Below are positions 34,257-43,342 of a stretch of DNA of 64,000 nt, one piece after another (the first letter of the stretch is position 1; each line of letters starts with the position of its first letter). The notes under the pieces were generated by a model that saw only the letters and a list, made by a program, of their open reading frames with translations, was not told the DNA's origin and did no database searches. Made by a program: the position numbers and the translations under genes. The stretch comes from Spirosoma agri (GTDB lineage Bacteria; Bacteroidota; Bacteroidia; Cytophagales; Spirosomataceae): NCBI RefSeq assembly GCF_010747415.1, contig NZ_JAAGNZ010000008.1:1-64000 (forward strand), given 5' to 3'.

Positions 34257-37200
34257 ATGCTGCATAAAATCATTCAGTTCTCTGTCCAGAACAAACTGGC
34301 CATTGGTTTATTCATGCTCGGTTGGGTCGTGTACGGCACCTATCAGGTTAGCCAGTTGCCCATCGACGCCGTACCCGATATTACCAACAATCAGGTTCAG
34401 GTGATCACTACGGCCCCTTCGCTGGGGGCTGAAGATGTAGAACGACTGATCACCTTTCCCATTGAGCAGGCCATCAGCAACATACCGGGCCTGAAAGAAA
34501 GCCGGAGCCTGTCGCGCTTTGGCTTATCGCTGATCACGATCGTCTTTGAGGATGGCTCGGATGTGTATTGGGCCCGCCAGCAGGTTACCGAGCGGCTGGG
34601 CCAGGTCGACATTGCTGGCAATGCCAGCAAGCCCGAACTAGCGCCCGTCACCACGGGCCTGGGAGAAATCTACCAGTACGTCGTCAAGCCCAAAAAAGGG
34701 TTTGAACATACCTATTCATTAGCCGATTTACGCACTACCCAGGACTGGCTGGTGCGTCGTCAATTACTGGGCACACCGGGTGTGGCCGATGTCGCCACCT
34801 TTGGCGGTTCACTAAAGCAGTACGAAGTGGCGGTTAATCCGGCCCGGTTAAAATCACTCGGATTAACCATCAGTGATGTCTTTACGGCCTTGAGCCGTAA
34901 CAATCAAAATACGGGTGGGGCATACATTGAAAAAGGGCCGTCGGTGTTATATATCCGTAGTGTCGGACTGGCCAAAACGGGCGTTGATATTGGCCAGATC
35001 GTTGTCAAAAACACGACGGACGGAACCCCCGTCCTGATTTCGCAGGTGGCCGACGTCCGGCTGGGGTCTGCCATTCGGTACGGAGCGCTGACCATGGCGG
35101 GGCAGGGCGAACTGACGGGCGGTATCGTGATGATGCTCAAGGGGGGTAATTCCTCGGAAGTCATTAAGCGGGTAAAAGATCGTATCCAGGCCATTCAAAA
35201 AACCCTGCCCCTTGGCCTGGAAATCGAGCCGTTTTTAGATCGGACCAAAATGGTCAATAATGCCATTGGGACCGTCGAGCATAACTTACTGGAAGGCGCC
35301 CTGATTGTGGTGCTCGTTCTGGTTCTGTTTCTGGGCAACTGGCGGGCGGGGTTATTGGTCGCTTCGGTCATCCCCTTGTCCATGCTGTTTGCCATTACCC
35401 TGATGAACTGGTTTGGTGTTTCCGGCAACCTGATGAGTCTGGGTGCGCTGGACTTCGGTTTGATTGTCGATGGGGCCGTCATCATCGTAGAGGCCATTCT
35501 GCACCACCTGCATTCGTCTAAAAAGTATGCCGTTATCAACCAGCTCTCGCAGGCCGACATGGATGAGGAGGTTACCGATTCGGCTTCCCGAATGATGAAT
35601 GCGGCTGTGTTTGGTCAAATTATCATCCTGATCGTTTACCTGCCAATTTTATCGCTGTCCGGCATCGAAGGGAAGATGTTCAAGCCCATGGCCCAAACCG
35701 TCGCCTTTGCCATTCTGGGGGCGTTTATTCTGTCGATCACGTATGTGCCTATGATCAGTGCCCTCCTGATCAGCAAACAGATCAATCACGCACCCACGTT
35801 GTCGGATCGGGTGATGGGCCGGATCGAGCATGGATACCAGACGCTGTTGATCAAGGCCTTGCGCATTCGGGTGATCATCGTAGGGTCGGCGTTTGCGCTG
35901 CTGGCCGTGGCGGTGCTGTTGTTTACCCGGATGGGCGGGGAGTTTATTCCGCAATTGGAAGAAGGTGATTTTGCGGTCGAAACCCGTCTGCTGGTTGGCA
36001 CCAACCTCAGCACGACCATCGATGCGATCAGCCGGATCTCCGAGCGCCTGAAAGCGACGTATCCGGAAGTCGAAAAAATTGTGGCCCGGATCGGGAGTGC
36101 CGAAATTCCCACCGATCCTATGCCTATTGAAGGGGGCGATATGATCGTCGTGCTAAAAGATAAATCCCAATGGACCAGCGCCCATTCGTTTCCTGAACTG
36201 GCCAGTAAAATGGCCGCCACCACCCAGGAGATTATGCCGGGGGTAACGACGGGTTTCCAATTTCCCGTTCAGATGCGGTTCAATGAACTGATGACGGGGG
36301 CTAAACAGGATGTGGTCTGCAAAATTTACGGCGAAGATCTGACCAAACTGGCTGCTTATGCGGAAAAACTGGGTGCCCTGAGCAAAACCGTTTCCGGTAC
36401 GGCCGACTGGTACATTGAGAAAGTAACGGGTATGCCCCAGATCGTTATTGACTTCAACCGGCGCGAGATCGCCCGGTACGGTCTTTCCATCGAAGACATC
36501 AACCGAACCATCAACGCTGCCTTCGCGGGGGCCTCGGCGGGTCAAATCTACGAAGGGGAGAAACGGTTCGATCTGGTGGTGCGGGTCGGTACAGAAGGTC
36601 GCAAAAACATGACGGATGTGCAGAATCTACCCATCTCCACGGCTACCGGTGTGCAGATACCCCTTTATCAGGTAGCATCAATCCGGGAAATCGAAGGGCC
36701 TAACCAGATTCAACGGGAAAATACCCGCCGACGAATTATTGTGGGGTTCAACGTTCGGGGGCGGGATGTGCAGTCCATCGTAGACGAGTTACAACGTAAA
36801 GTGTCAGTTGGCATGACATTTGAGCCCGGTTACACCCTGACCTATGGCGGGACCTTTGAGAATTTACAGCAAGCGAAAGCCCGATTGAGCATCGCCGTTC
36901 CGGTAGCTCTGCTGCTCATCTTTGGGTTACTCTATTTTACTTTTTCCTCGTTTAAAAAAGGCGCACTGATCTTCACGGCCATCCCTTTGTCAGCCATCGG
37001 GGGCATATTCGCGCTGGCCCTGCGGGATATGCCTTTTAGTATTTCGGCTGGCGTGGGTTTTATCGCGCTCTTCGGCGTAGCCGTACTGAATGGAATTGTG
37101 CTGATTTCTGAATTTAATCGACTCAGAGGGGAAGGTCTGATCAGCAATCCGGTTCAACTGGTGCTGATCGGCACGCACAATCGGTTGCGGCCGGTTCTGA

Positions 37201-38618
37201 TGACCGCAGCAGTAGCTTCCCTGGGCTTTCTGCCAATGGCCCTCAGCGACGGCGCTGGTGCGGAAGTACAACGCCCGCTGGCCACCGTCGTCATTGGCGG
37301 TCTGCTGACGGCCACATTACTTACTTTATTTGTCTTACCCGCTTTGTATTTGCTGGTAGAGGGCAAGCCCAAACGAGTGGTTAGGTCTTCGGTGATGGCA
37401 GGGCTTCTGGTCGCATTATTCATCAACGGGGGCCAGGTACGGGCGCAGACTAACCCGATTACCCTGACCAGCGCGCTGGATTTGGCGCTGGCGAAGAACG
37501 GACAGGTACAGAGTGCCCGCCTGAGCGAACAGATCGGCCAGCGACTACAGGGCAGCGCGGTAGATATCGCCAAAACGATATTTAGTGCGGATGTGGGCAA
37601 GTTCAACAGCGTGAGTAATGACACCCGCCTGGGGGTAAGTCAGACCCTTAGTTTTCCATCGGTCTACACCAACCAGCGTAAACAGTTGGAAGCCAATTAT
37701 CGGGCCACGCAGGCACAACGCCAGCTGACCGAAGCCGACACGCGGGCGCTGGTGCGGCAAGCCTATTTTGAGTATGCCGTGCTCATTGAGCGCAACCAGT
37801 TGCTGATCTACGCCGATAGTTTATTTCGGCTGTTCGAAGCCAAGTCACGGGCCCGGTTTGCTAAAGGAGCCGCCAACGTACTGGAAAAAACGGCCGCCGA
37901 ATCACAACGGCAGCAGATCGCCAATCAGTTGACCATGCTGACGGTTGATATCCGTATCGTGCTCAACGAGTTCAACCGACTCCTTCAGGACGACCGGTCC
38001 TATGTCCCCGTGGTGGGTAAGTCCCAAATCGATGCCCCCCTGATCCGGCCCGACTCCTTGCCAACGGAGCTACCGATTCTGGAGTTAGCCAGACAACAGC
38101 AGCGATCCGCCCAGTTCCGGTATCAGACTGAGAAAGCCCGGTTACTGCCCGATTTTATCGTGGGCTATAACAATCAGAGCTTTGTGGGCACCCAACTGGT
38201 TGATGGCGCCGAGCAAACCTATACCAGCCGTAGCCGATTTAGCTACCTCAGCGCGGGCGTGGCCGTTCCCCTGTTTTTCAAAGCGCAATCGGCCCGTATT
38301 TCGGCGGCCAGACTGGACTGGGAGCGTAGCGGGCGACAGTCAGCGTACGTTCAGCGCCAGCTCGGAACCGAGCAGTTAAATGCGGTTCAACAGGTTCAGA
38401 AATTTGGCCAGAGCCTGGCCTATTACCAGACGCAGGGCCTGACCAATGCCAATGTTATTATTGCCACGGCTGATCAGCAATTTCAGGGTGGTGAGATCGA
38501 CTACCTGCAATGGGTCATCCTGGTGAATCAGGCCATCAGCATCCGAAACGAATACGTCAACACATTGAGCAATTACAATCAGGCGGTTATCTACTACCTG
38601 AAGTTGAATAACCTATAA
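34257..38618 (+). CDS. CusA/CzcA heavy-metal RND permease fused to a TolC-like outer-membrane factor
   Basis: One frame of 1453 residues joins two proteins. Residues 1 to about 1040 are a complete heavy-metal RND pump, with QLPIDAVPDITNNQVQV at the start, the CzcA-type relay GALDFGLIVDGAVIIVEAI in TM4 and FGVAVLNGIVLISEFNRLR in TM10. Residues 1047-1064 form an internal signal-peptide-like helix (MAGLLVALFINGGQVRAQ). From 1065 onward is an outer-membrane efflux factor of about 390 residues, with the OEP pattern ALDLALAKNGQVQSARL and VAVPLFFKAQSARISAARLD. Such fusions are known in Bacteroidota. The internal AQ site suggests signal-peptidase cleavage; separate initiation at ATG 37395 is the alternative. 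CusB follows 7 bp downstream. Substrate is probably a monovalent or divalent metal such as Cu, Ag, Zn, Cd or Co; DF/D/E relay is of the CzcA kind. Confidence 0.94.
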   Translation: MLHKIIQFSVQNKLAIGLFMLGWVVYGTYQVSQLPIDAVPDITNNQVQVITTAPSLGAEDVERLITFPIEQAISNIPGLKESRSLSRFGLSLITIVFEDGSDVYWARQQVTERLGQVDIAGNASKPELAPVTTGLGEIYQYVVKPKKGFEHTYSLADLRTTQDWLVRRQLLGTPGVADVATFGGSLKQYEVAVNPARLKSLGLTISDVFTALSRNNQNTGGAYIEKGPSVLYIRSVGLAKTGVDIGQIVVKNTTDGTPVLISQVADVRLGSAIRYGALTMAGQGELTGGIVMMLKGGNSSEVIKRVKDRIQAIQKTLPLGLEIEPFLDRTKMVNNAIGTVEHNLLEGALIVVLVLVLFLGNWRAGLLVASVIPLSMLFAITLMNWFGVSGNLMSLGALDFGLIVDGAVIIVEAILHHLHSSKKYAVINQLSQADMDEEVTDSASRMMNAAVFGQIIILIVYLPILSLSGIEGKMFKPMAQTVAFAILGAFILSITYVPMISALLISKQINHAPTLSDRVMGRIEHGYQTLLIKALRIRVIIVGSAFALLAVAVLLFTRMGGEFIPQLEEGDFAVETRLLVGTNLSTTIDAISRISERLKATYPEVEKIVARIGSAEIPTDPMPIEGGDMIVVLKDKSQWTSAHSFPELASKMAATTQEIMPGVTTGFQFPVQMRFNELMTGAKQDVVCKIYGEDLTKLAAYAEKLGALSKTVSGTADWYIEKVTGMPQIVIDFNRREIARYGLSIEDINRTINAAFAGASAGQIYEGEKRFDLVVRVGTEGRKNMTDVQNLPISTATGVQIPLYQVASIREIEGPNQIQRENTRRRIIVGFNVRGRDVQSIVDELQRKVSVGMTFEPGYTLTYGGTFENLQQAKARLSIAVPVALLLIFGLLYFTFSSFKKGALIFTAIPLSAIGGIFALALRDMPFSISAGVGFIALFGVAVLNGIVLISEFNRLRGEGLISNPVQLVLIGTHNRLRPVLMTAAVASLGFLPMALSDGAGAEVQRPLATVVIGGLLTATLLTLFVLPALYLLVEGKPKRVVRSSVMAGLLVALFINGGQVRAQTNPITLTSALDLALAKNGQVQSARLSEQIGQRLQGSAVDIAKTIFSADVGKFNSVSNDTRLGVSQTLSFPSVYTNQRKQLEANYRATQAQRQLTEADTRALVRQAYFEYAVLIERNQLLIYADSLFRLFEAKSRARFAKGAANVLEKTAAESQRQQIANQLTMLTVDIRIVLNEFNRLLQDDRSYVPVVGKSQIDAPLIRPDSLPTELPILELARQQQRSAQFRYQTEKARLLPDFIVGYNNQSFVGTQLVDGAEQTYTSRSRFSYLSAGVAVPLFFKAQSARISAARLDWERSGRQSAYVQRQLGTEQLNAVQQVQKFGQSLAYYQTQGLTNANVIIATADQQFQGGEIDYLQWVILVNQAISIRNEYVNTLSNYNQAVIYYLKLNNL

Positions 38619-38625
38619 AGCATCC

Positions 38626-39771
38626 ATGAAGCAACTCATCATCAGCAGTCTATGCCTATTCATACTAGCATCCTGCGGAAAAAATAGCCCAACCGAAACC
38701 ACCCAAACCCCACCTAAAGCGGACTCATCATCCCGGCAAGGGGTTTCCTTTACGAGCCAACAACGGCAGAACGTCGGTATCGAAGTGGGCCATCCCGAAC
38801 GGCAGACGGTCAGCGGGGTGTTAACGCTCCAGGGAACTGTCTCCATTCCCCCTCAGGGCATGGTCAGTGTCAGCTTTCCCCTGGGGGGCTACCTCAAATC
38901 AACGGATATGCTGGCGGGCATGGTCGTGCGAAAAGGACAGGTGCTGGCCCAGTTAGAAGACATGCAGTACATCCAGCTGCAGCAGGATTATCTGACGGCT
39001 AAAGAACGCTTTTTGTTGGCCGTCAGCGAAAACAATCGCCAGCGCGACCTCAATGCCACGAAAGCGAGTAGTGATAAGGTGTACCAGCAGGCCAAAGCGG
39101 AGATGGAAAGCCAGCGCATATTGATGAATGCGCTGGGGCAGAAGCTGGACCTGATTGGTATCAGCCCAACCAAACTACAAGCCGATAATATCTCCCGAAG
39201 CATCGTGATTCGCTCCCCCATTAACGGCGTGGTCGCCAAAGTCAACACGAATGTGGGCAAATACACCGCCCCGACGGACATCCTGTTTGAACTGGTCGAT
39301 CTGCGGGATATTCATCTGGTGCTGAATGTTTTTGAGAAAGATCTGGCGAAACTTTCGGTGGGGCAGCACCTGGTGGCGTACACCAACGGAGAGCCTACCC
39401 GTCGATTCAGCGGTGAAATCATCCTGATCAACAAGAACCTGAACCAGGATCGTATGGCCGAAGTGCAGTGTCATTTTAAGGACTACAGCGTCTCGCTGGT
39501 GCCGGGAACCTTTATGAATGCAGACATCTCGGTGTCCGCTAAACAGGCATTGACCGTACCGGAAGGGGCCATTGTCCGGTGGGAAAACAAATCATACGTG
39601 TTTGCCGATCAGGGAAACGGTCGCTTTGCTATGGTTGAAGTAGTAACCGGTTTACTTAATCAGGGTAAACAGCAAATAGAGGGGCATGGCATTACCGACC
39701 AGACCAAACTGGTCTTGAAAAATGCCTATGCCTTGTTGATGAAAATCAAAAATGCAGAAACGGAAGGGTAA
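38626..39771 (+). CDS. Metal RND efflux adaptor, CusB/CzcB-like lipoprotein
   Basis: Periplasmic adaptor of 381 residues with lipobox LASC (Cys17). It has lipoyl half-motifs (VSFPLGGYLKSTDMLAGMVV and VIRSPINGVVAKVNTNVGKY), a coiled-coil hairpin and the beta-barrel segment VGQHLVAYTNGEPTRRFSG. The C-terminal part has the CzcB-type LTVPEGAIVRWENKSYVF. No extended N-terminal Met-rich metal-binding region of E. coli CusB type is evident; the Ser/Thr-rich linker after the lipobox is short. It is the adaptor for the CusA-OMF fusion encoded 7 bp upstream, so one transcript supplies a complete tripartite pump. Confidence 0.93.
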   Translation: MKQLIISSLCLFILASCGKNSPTETTQTPPKADSSSRQGVSFTSQQRQNVGIEVGHPERQTVSGVLTLQGTVSIPPQGMVSVSFPLGGYLKSTDMLAGMVVRKGQVLAQLEDMQYIQLQQDYLTAKERFLLAVSENNRQRDLNATKASSDKVYQQAKAEMESQRILMNALGQKLDLIGISPTKLQADNISRSIVIRSPINGVVAKVNTNVGKYTAPTDILFELVDLRDIHLVLNVFEKDLAKLSVGQHLVAYTNGEPTRRFSGEIILINKNLNQDRMAEVQCHFKDYSVSLVPGTFMNADISVSAKQALTVPEGAIVRWENKSYVFADQGNGRFAMVEVVTGLLNQGKQQIEGHGITDQTKLVLKNAYALLMKIKNAETEG

Positions 39772-39856
39772 GCCGAATTGGCCAGTCACCTACGCGTCTT
39801 TCATGGTACACCGATTTTAGGCTTCAATACCGTTTACTTTTTTCTCCTTTTCCATA

Positions 39857-40585
39857 ATGACTCCCTTTTTATCCATTGCCGCTTACGCCCTTCTGCCCGC
39901 CCTTGCCCTCACGGTAAGTGGCGTATGGGCCTCTTTTTACCCACTGGGCCGGAAGGCTAAAAGTGCTATTCTACACTTTGCCGCCGGGGTTATCTTTTCG
40001 GTCGTCGCCGTAGAGATTCTACCACAAGTCGTTGAGTACCATGATTGGTTGTTAACCACGCTGGGGTTTGGGGGGGCAATTGGGATGATGCTGCTGATCC
40101 GTCAGGTAACGGAAGGTGCCCACCAACCTGTCCAAAGCCCATCGACCAATGCAATCCCGATCACGTTTTTAGTATTACTCGGTATTGATGTCATCGTAGA
40201 CGGATTGCTCCTGGGGGTAGGCTTTGCTGCCGGGGCCAAAGAAGGGAAACTGCTGGCTTACGCGCTGGGTATCGAAAGCATTTCGCTGGGTCTGGCAACG
40301 GCTGCTACATTGCGAAGTGCCGGTTCAACGCGGGGCCGTAGCATTGGCCTGCTCGTTGGCATCGCGCTGGTTTTTCTGATTAGTGCCATCGGTGGAGCCA
40401 CGTTGCTACATAACCTGTCTCCAACGGGCCTGGACCTGGTACTCTCCTTCGGACTGGCCGCCCTATTATTTCTGGTAACTGAAGAACTCTTACAGGAAGC
40501 CCACCTGACGAATGAACCCGCCTGGCTAACGGCTACCTTTTACGTAGGATTTCTACTTTTCCTGTTATTAGGTATGCTCGTTTGA
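39857..40585 (+). CDS. ZIP-like metal transporter family protein
   Basis: Polytopic membrane protein of 242 residues with about eight hydrophobic segments. HFAAGVIFSVVAVEILP resembles ZIP TM4 (His and Glu in a helical pattern), and GIDVIVDGLLLGVGFAAG resembles ZIP TM5, with Asp residues where classical ZIPs have HNFPEG. Thus the metal-binding pair is altered. A ZIP protein would import Zn or Fe, or in some bacterial relatives act in the reverse direction. It closes the metal cluster, 85 bp after cusB, and is followed by a strong hairpin. Confidence 0.7.
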   Translation: MTPFLSIAAYALLPALALTVSGVWASFYPLGRKAKSAILHFAAGVIFSVVAVEILPQVVEYHDWLLTTLGFGGAIGMMLLIRQVTEGAHQPVQSPSTNAIPITFLVLLGIDVIVDGLLLGVGFAAGAKEGKLLAYALGIESISLGLATAATLRSAGSTRGRSIGLLVGIALVFLISAIGGATLLHNLSPTGLDLVLSFGLAALLFLVTEELLQEAHLTNEPAWLTATFYVGFLLFLLLGMLV

Positions 40586-40625
40586 TAAAACACCGTTCCG
40601 CTGCTTCACAGCAAACAGTGAGGAA

Positions 40626-40675
40626 ATCAACTGCAAAATAGTGATGTGTTTCCACATCACTATTTTGCAGTTGAT
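40626..40675. terminator. Strong bidirectional hairpin between convergent genes
   Basis: Perfect 23-bp stem (40626-40648 and 40653-40675) with a 4-nt loop TTTC. It lies between the ZIP-like gene (+) and the TauE-like gene (-), touching the stop region of the latter, so it can terminate transcription from both sides. Confidence 0.75.
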
Positions 40676-40677
40676 CG

Positions 40678-41706
40678 TTAGATGTCAAACTTCTCCAGTT
40701 TGCCTTTTCGATAGCTATAAACTTCGTACGAATGTTTATTAATACCAAACACTTCTTCCAGGACTATGTGATCGGCTCCCCGACGAAGCGCGTTTACTCT
40801 GGCTTGCTTCTCGACTGGCAGTTCATGGAAAGAAATACGGTGCTCAAAATCGAAGCCTTCGTCATATTCAAACTCCAGCGAAAATAATTTATTCCGCCAT
40901 TGAAGCTGCGTCGTCATGCCATTGGCCAGTGGCGAGTAGTCGATGGCAATGGGTGTTTTCGATACGACCTGACCAGCCGCTTCGGTAAATAAACTCAGGC
41001 CAGAAACGACCATAGCGGCATAACCAACCCGACGAGAGACCCCTTCACTCAGTCGGGGTAACAGCCATTTCATACTATACGACGAGATCATCGCGGCTAC
41101 AGCGATCACAGCTCCCAATAGGATTGCCTTTCTTATCAGCAACCCAAACGACGCGTACAACGCTAATTTGACCAGGTGAAGCAAAACCTCGTTGGCTGCT
41201 CGTGTGGCCACAATTTCTTCTTTTGCCATCCCGTAACGCAGATAGAATCGGTTAAATAGCAGTCCTACGGCTCCCGTCAGTCCTGAAACAAAACCGGCTG
41301 CCAGACCAATTAAAGCTAAATAGCCTTTGGGTAATGGATATACTTCCTCTATTTCTTCGTTGGAACGAAAAATCAACGGAAGGTTGGCCATCAGAAATAA
41401 CCCCATCAACAGTTCCAGGTACAGCGGATTGATGTAGCTCAGCAGCCGAGCCCCTAAATAAACGGCTGGTAAAGCCGGGGGAACGAACCAGACGACTACA
41501 TCCCAGCGAATACGGGACCAGAAGGCGATGATGCGGGAACTGGAACTGGCGACCGTACCGATGGACAGTGCCGCTGGAACCTGGGCTCCGGGTAGGAGTG
41601 AGCCTAAAACAGGCAAGAGAAGAAGACCGGCTCCGCCCCCACAAACCGCGCTAAGGGAAAAGGCCAGTAGGGCGCAGCCGAACAAAAGCAGACCGGATAA
41701 AAACAT
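40678..41706 (-). CDS. TauE/SafE-family permease with an extra C-terminal domain
   Basis: Membrane protein of 342 residues. The start is placed at ATG 41706 (MFLSGLLLFGCALLAF); a longer frame starts only with TTG. Residues 1 to about 245 are a sulfite-exporter-type TauE/SafE permease, with CGGGAGLLLLPVLGSLLPG in the first repeat and GLAAGFVSGLTGAVGLLFN in the second. After the last helix comes a soluble segment of about 95 residues (TQLQWRNKLFSLEFEYDEGF; later LPVEKQARVNALRRGADHIV and SYEVYSYRKGKLEKFD). It looks like a small alpha/beta domain, perhaps PepSY-like, and is unusual for TauE. The family exports sulfur-containing or other organic anions; no sulfur gene is close. The next gene, EamA, lies 30 bp upstream on the same strand. 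Confidence 0.85.
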   Translation of the reverse strand: MFLSGLLLFGCALLAFSLSAVCGGGAGLLLLPVLGSLLPGAQVPAALSIGTVASSSSRIIAFWSRIRWDVVVWFVPPALPAVYLGARLLSYINPLYLELLMGLFLMANLPLIFRSNEEIEEVYPLPKGYLALIGLAAGFVSGLTGAVGLLFNRFYLRYGMAKEEIVATRAANEVLLHLVKLALYASFGLLIRKAILLGAVIAVAAMISSYSMKWLLPRLSEGVSRRVGYAAMVVSGLSLFTEAAGQVVSKTPIAIDYSPLANGMTTQLQWRNKLFSLEFEYDEGFDFEHRISFHELPVEKQARVNALRRGADHIVLEEVFGINKHSYEVYSYRKGKLEKFDI

Positions 41707-41736
41707 AGCGGATCGGGTTAATACAATCAATACATC

Positions 41737-42150
41737 TTATAGAATGAGCACCAGCGTACCACTGATAATCAGCATTGCTCCGATCGCGGCTTTCCAGGTC
41801 AAGACTTCTCCCAGAAACAAAACTGATAGCACAATGGCGATGGCTACGCTGAGTTTGTCGACGGGTGTTACCTGCGACACCTTACCGAGTTGTAGAGCTT
41901 TAAAATAGAAAATCCACGAGAGTCCGGTCGCTACACCCGATAATACCAAGAACAGCCAGTTCTGGCGGCTGAGCGTGGGTAATGCCTCGAGGCCACCCCG
42001 CCAGAATACAAGACCCCAGGCTACAAACAGAATAACGACGGTTCGTATAGCCGTTGCCAGATCCGTATTGACTCCTTTGATACCTACTTTGGCCAGGATG
42101 GCGGTCAGGGCGGCAAACAAGGCTGATAATAATGCATAAGTCCACCACAT
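41737..42150 (-). CDS. EamA-family (DMT) small transporter
   Basis: Membrane protein of 137 residues with four or five hydrophobic helices and a single EamA domain: ALLSALFAALTAILAKVGI at the start, GVATGLSWIFYFKALQLGKV in the middle and SVLFLGEVLTWKAAIGAMLI at the end. Larger DMT exporters carry two such domains; half-size ones probably act as dimers. It sits 30 bp upstream of the TauE-like gene on the same strand, so the two are probably co-transcribed. Substrate unknown. Confidence 0.85.
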   Translation of the reverse strand: MWWTYALLSALFAALTAILAKVGIKGVNTDLATAIRTVVILFVAWGLVFWRGGLEALPTLSRQNWLFLVLSGVATGLSWIFYFKALQLGKVSQVTPVDKLSVAIAIVLSVLFLGEVLTWKAAIGAMLIISGTLVLIL

Positions 42151-42222
42151 GAGGATAGTCGTGTTTAAGGCAAGTCAATCAGAAAGTGCCCTTAATCAGG
42201 CAGAAAATTCAATGCGTTTAAA

Positions 42223-42987
42223 TCAGTCTTCTTTCAAGAGCCAAAATGACGAGTTATGGGTGCTTTCCCGGCGGGTAAGTGCCTTCTTTAGCCACGGATA
42301 GACCCGATACGCGACTTCGGTCGAGAGTAGGCCAATCCCTGCCCCAACCAATACGTCCGATACCCAATGTTTATCATTGGTCACTCGAAAGATGCCGGTC
42401 GAAGTGGCCATGGCGTAGCCACCAATGGGAATCCAGGGGCTGACTCCGCCAAATTCCCGATCCAATAAACGCGCTCCGGTAAAGGCATTAGCCGTATGTC
42501 CGGATGGAAAAGAAAGATAATTAGACCCATCGGGCCGAAGCTCATGGGTCGTATGTTTCAGTCCCAGCACGACGCCCGTACTGATCCCGTAGGCGAGCAG
42601 ACCAAGTAATGCCCGGTCGAGGGGTTTCGACCGACCTTTCACGCCCGCCAGACTCAATCCCGCCCAAGCGATTACTGGTCCGTATTGCAAGTAATCGTCA
42701 GCCTGAGTGCGAAAATGAATGTTATCCTGTACCTCTCTCCGAATGTAAAAACGGTCGAAGTGACTGTTTGGATAGTCTGGCGACAAAGCTAATCCAACGG
42801 AAATCAGCGCAGCGGGCGCAACCCATCGGAAGGTAGCAGGACGGGTAGGTATGTCGTCCCTCGATACCCGCTGGGCAACTGTATTCAACGGTTGCCCAAG
42901 GGCTGTGAGTAGTGGAAAAAGAAAAAGCCAGCTGCCCAGCAGCCAAGAACCGAATTGCCCGTTTTGTTTCATCAGTTGACTATTCAT
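42223..42987 (-). CDS. PAP2-family membrane phosphatase
   Basis: Phosphatidic-acid-phosphatase-type protein of 254 residues with an N-terminal signal or anchor (about 14-31). All three motifs are present: KHTTHELRP (Lys144, Arg151, Pro152), SFPSGHT (161-164, His164 acid), and FRVTNDKHWVSD (Arg201, nucleophile His207, Asp211). The region between motifs 1 and 2 is compact as in the Bacteroidota relatives. It should dephosphorylate lipid phosphates or undecaprenyl pyrophosphate on the outer face of the inner membrane. It lies 72 bp upstream of the EamA gene on the same strand. Confidence 0.9.
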   Translation of the reverse strand: MNSQLMKQNGQFGSWLLGSWLFLFPLLTALGQPLNTVAQRVSRDDIPTRPATFRWVAPAALISVGLALSPDYPNSHFDRFYIRREVQDNIHFRTQADDYLQYGPVIAWAGLSLAGVKGRSKPLDRALLGLLAYGISTGVVLGLKHTTHELRPDGSNYLSFPSGHTANAFTGARLLDREFGGVSPWIPIGGYAMATSTGIFRVTNDKHWVSDVLVGAGIGLLSTEVAYRVYPWLKKALTRRESTHNSSFWLLKED

Positions 42988-43342
42988 AGTCTCTTGTGTA
43001 GACCCGGTACGTATGCAGATTCCTCAGGGTAAGTTGGATACGGTGACTTTTTGCAAGCGGTCGGGTAGTGTAAAGGAATGAAGTAAACCTAAAGAGAATC
43101 TGTAGTTAGTCAAGGGAATTGGCAAGGCTAACACAATCGCTACCAACTTCAAAAAGTATTCAGTATTGGGTTCGTACTTTGGCGAACTAAGCTAATGGCA
43201 TGAACATGATTTTTCATTTAACCAGCCAGTAGAGCTGTTCATGATCTTACAAAAGGCATTCGCCACATTTCTTTTCTATTTATCAATCAATACAGGCAAT
43301 CTTGCCCCTATCAGGCAGCAGTCCAATTTTTCAGATTCGGTT
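42988..43342. other. Spacer between divergent PAP2 and TonB-receptor genes
   Basis: About 355 bp with no supported gene. TACTTTGG at 43175 resembles a -7 element for the receptor but has no correctly spaced TTG. A longer reading of the receptor (start near 43241) would put 34 residues without signal character in front of it, so this stretch is treated as non-coding. Confidence 0.45.
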
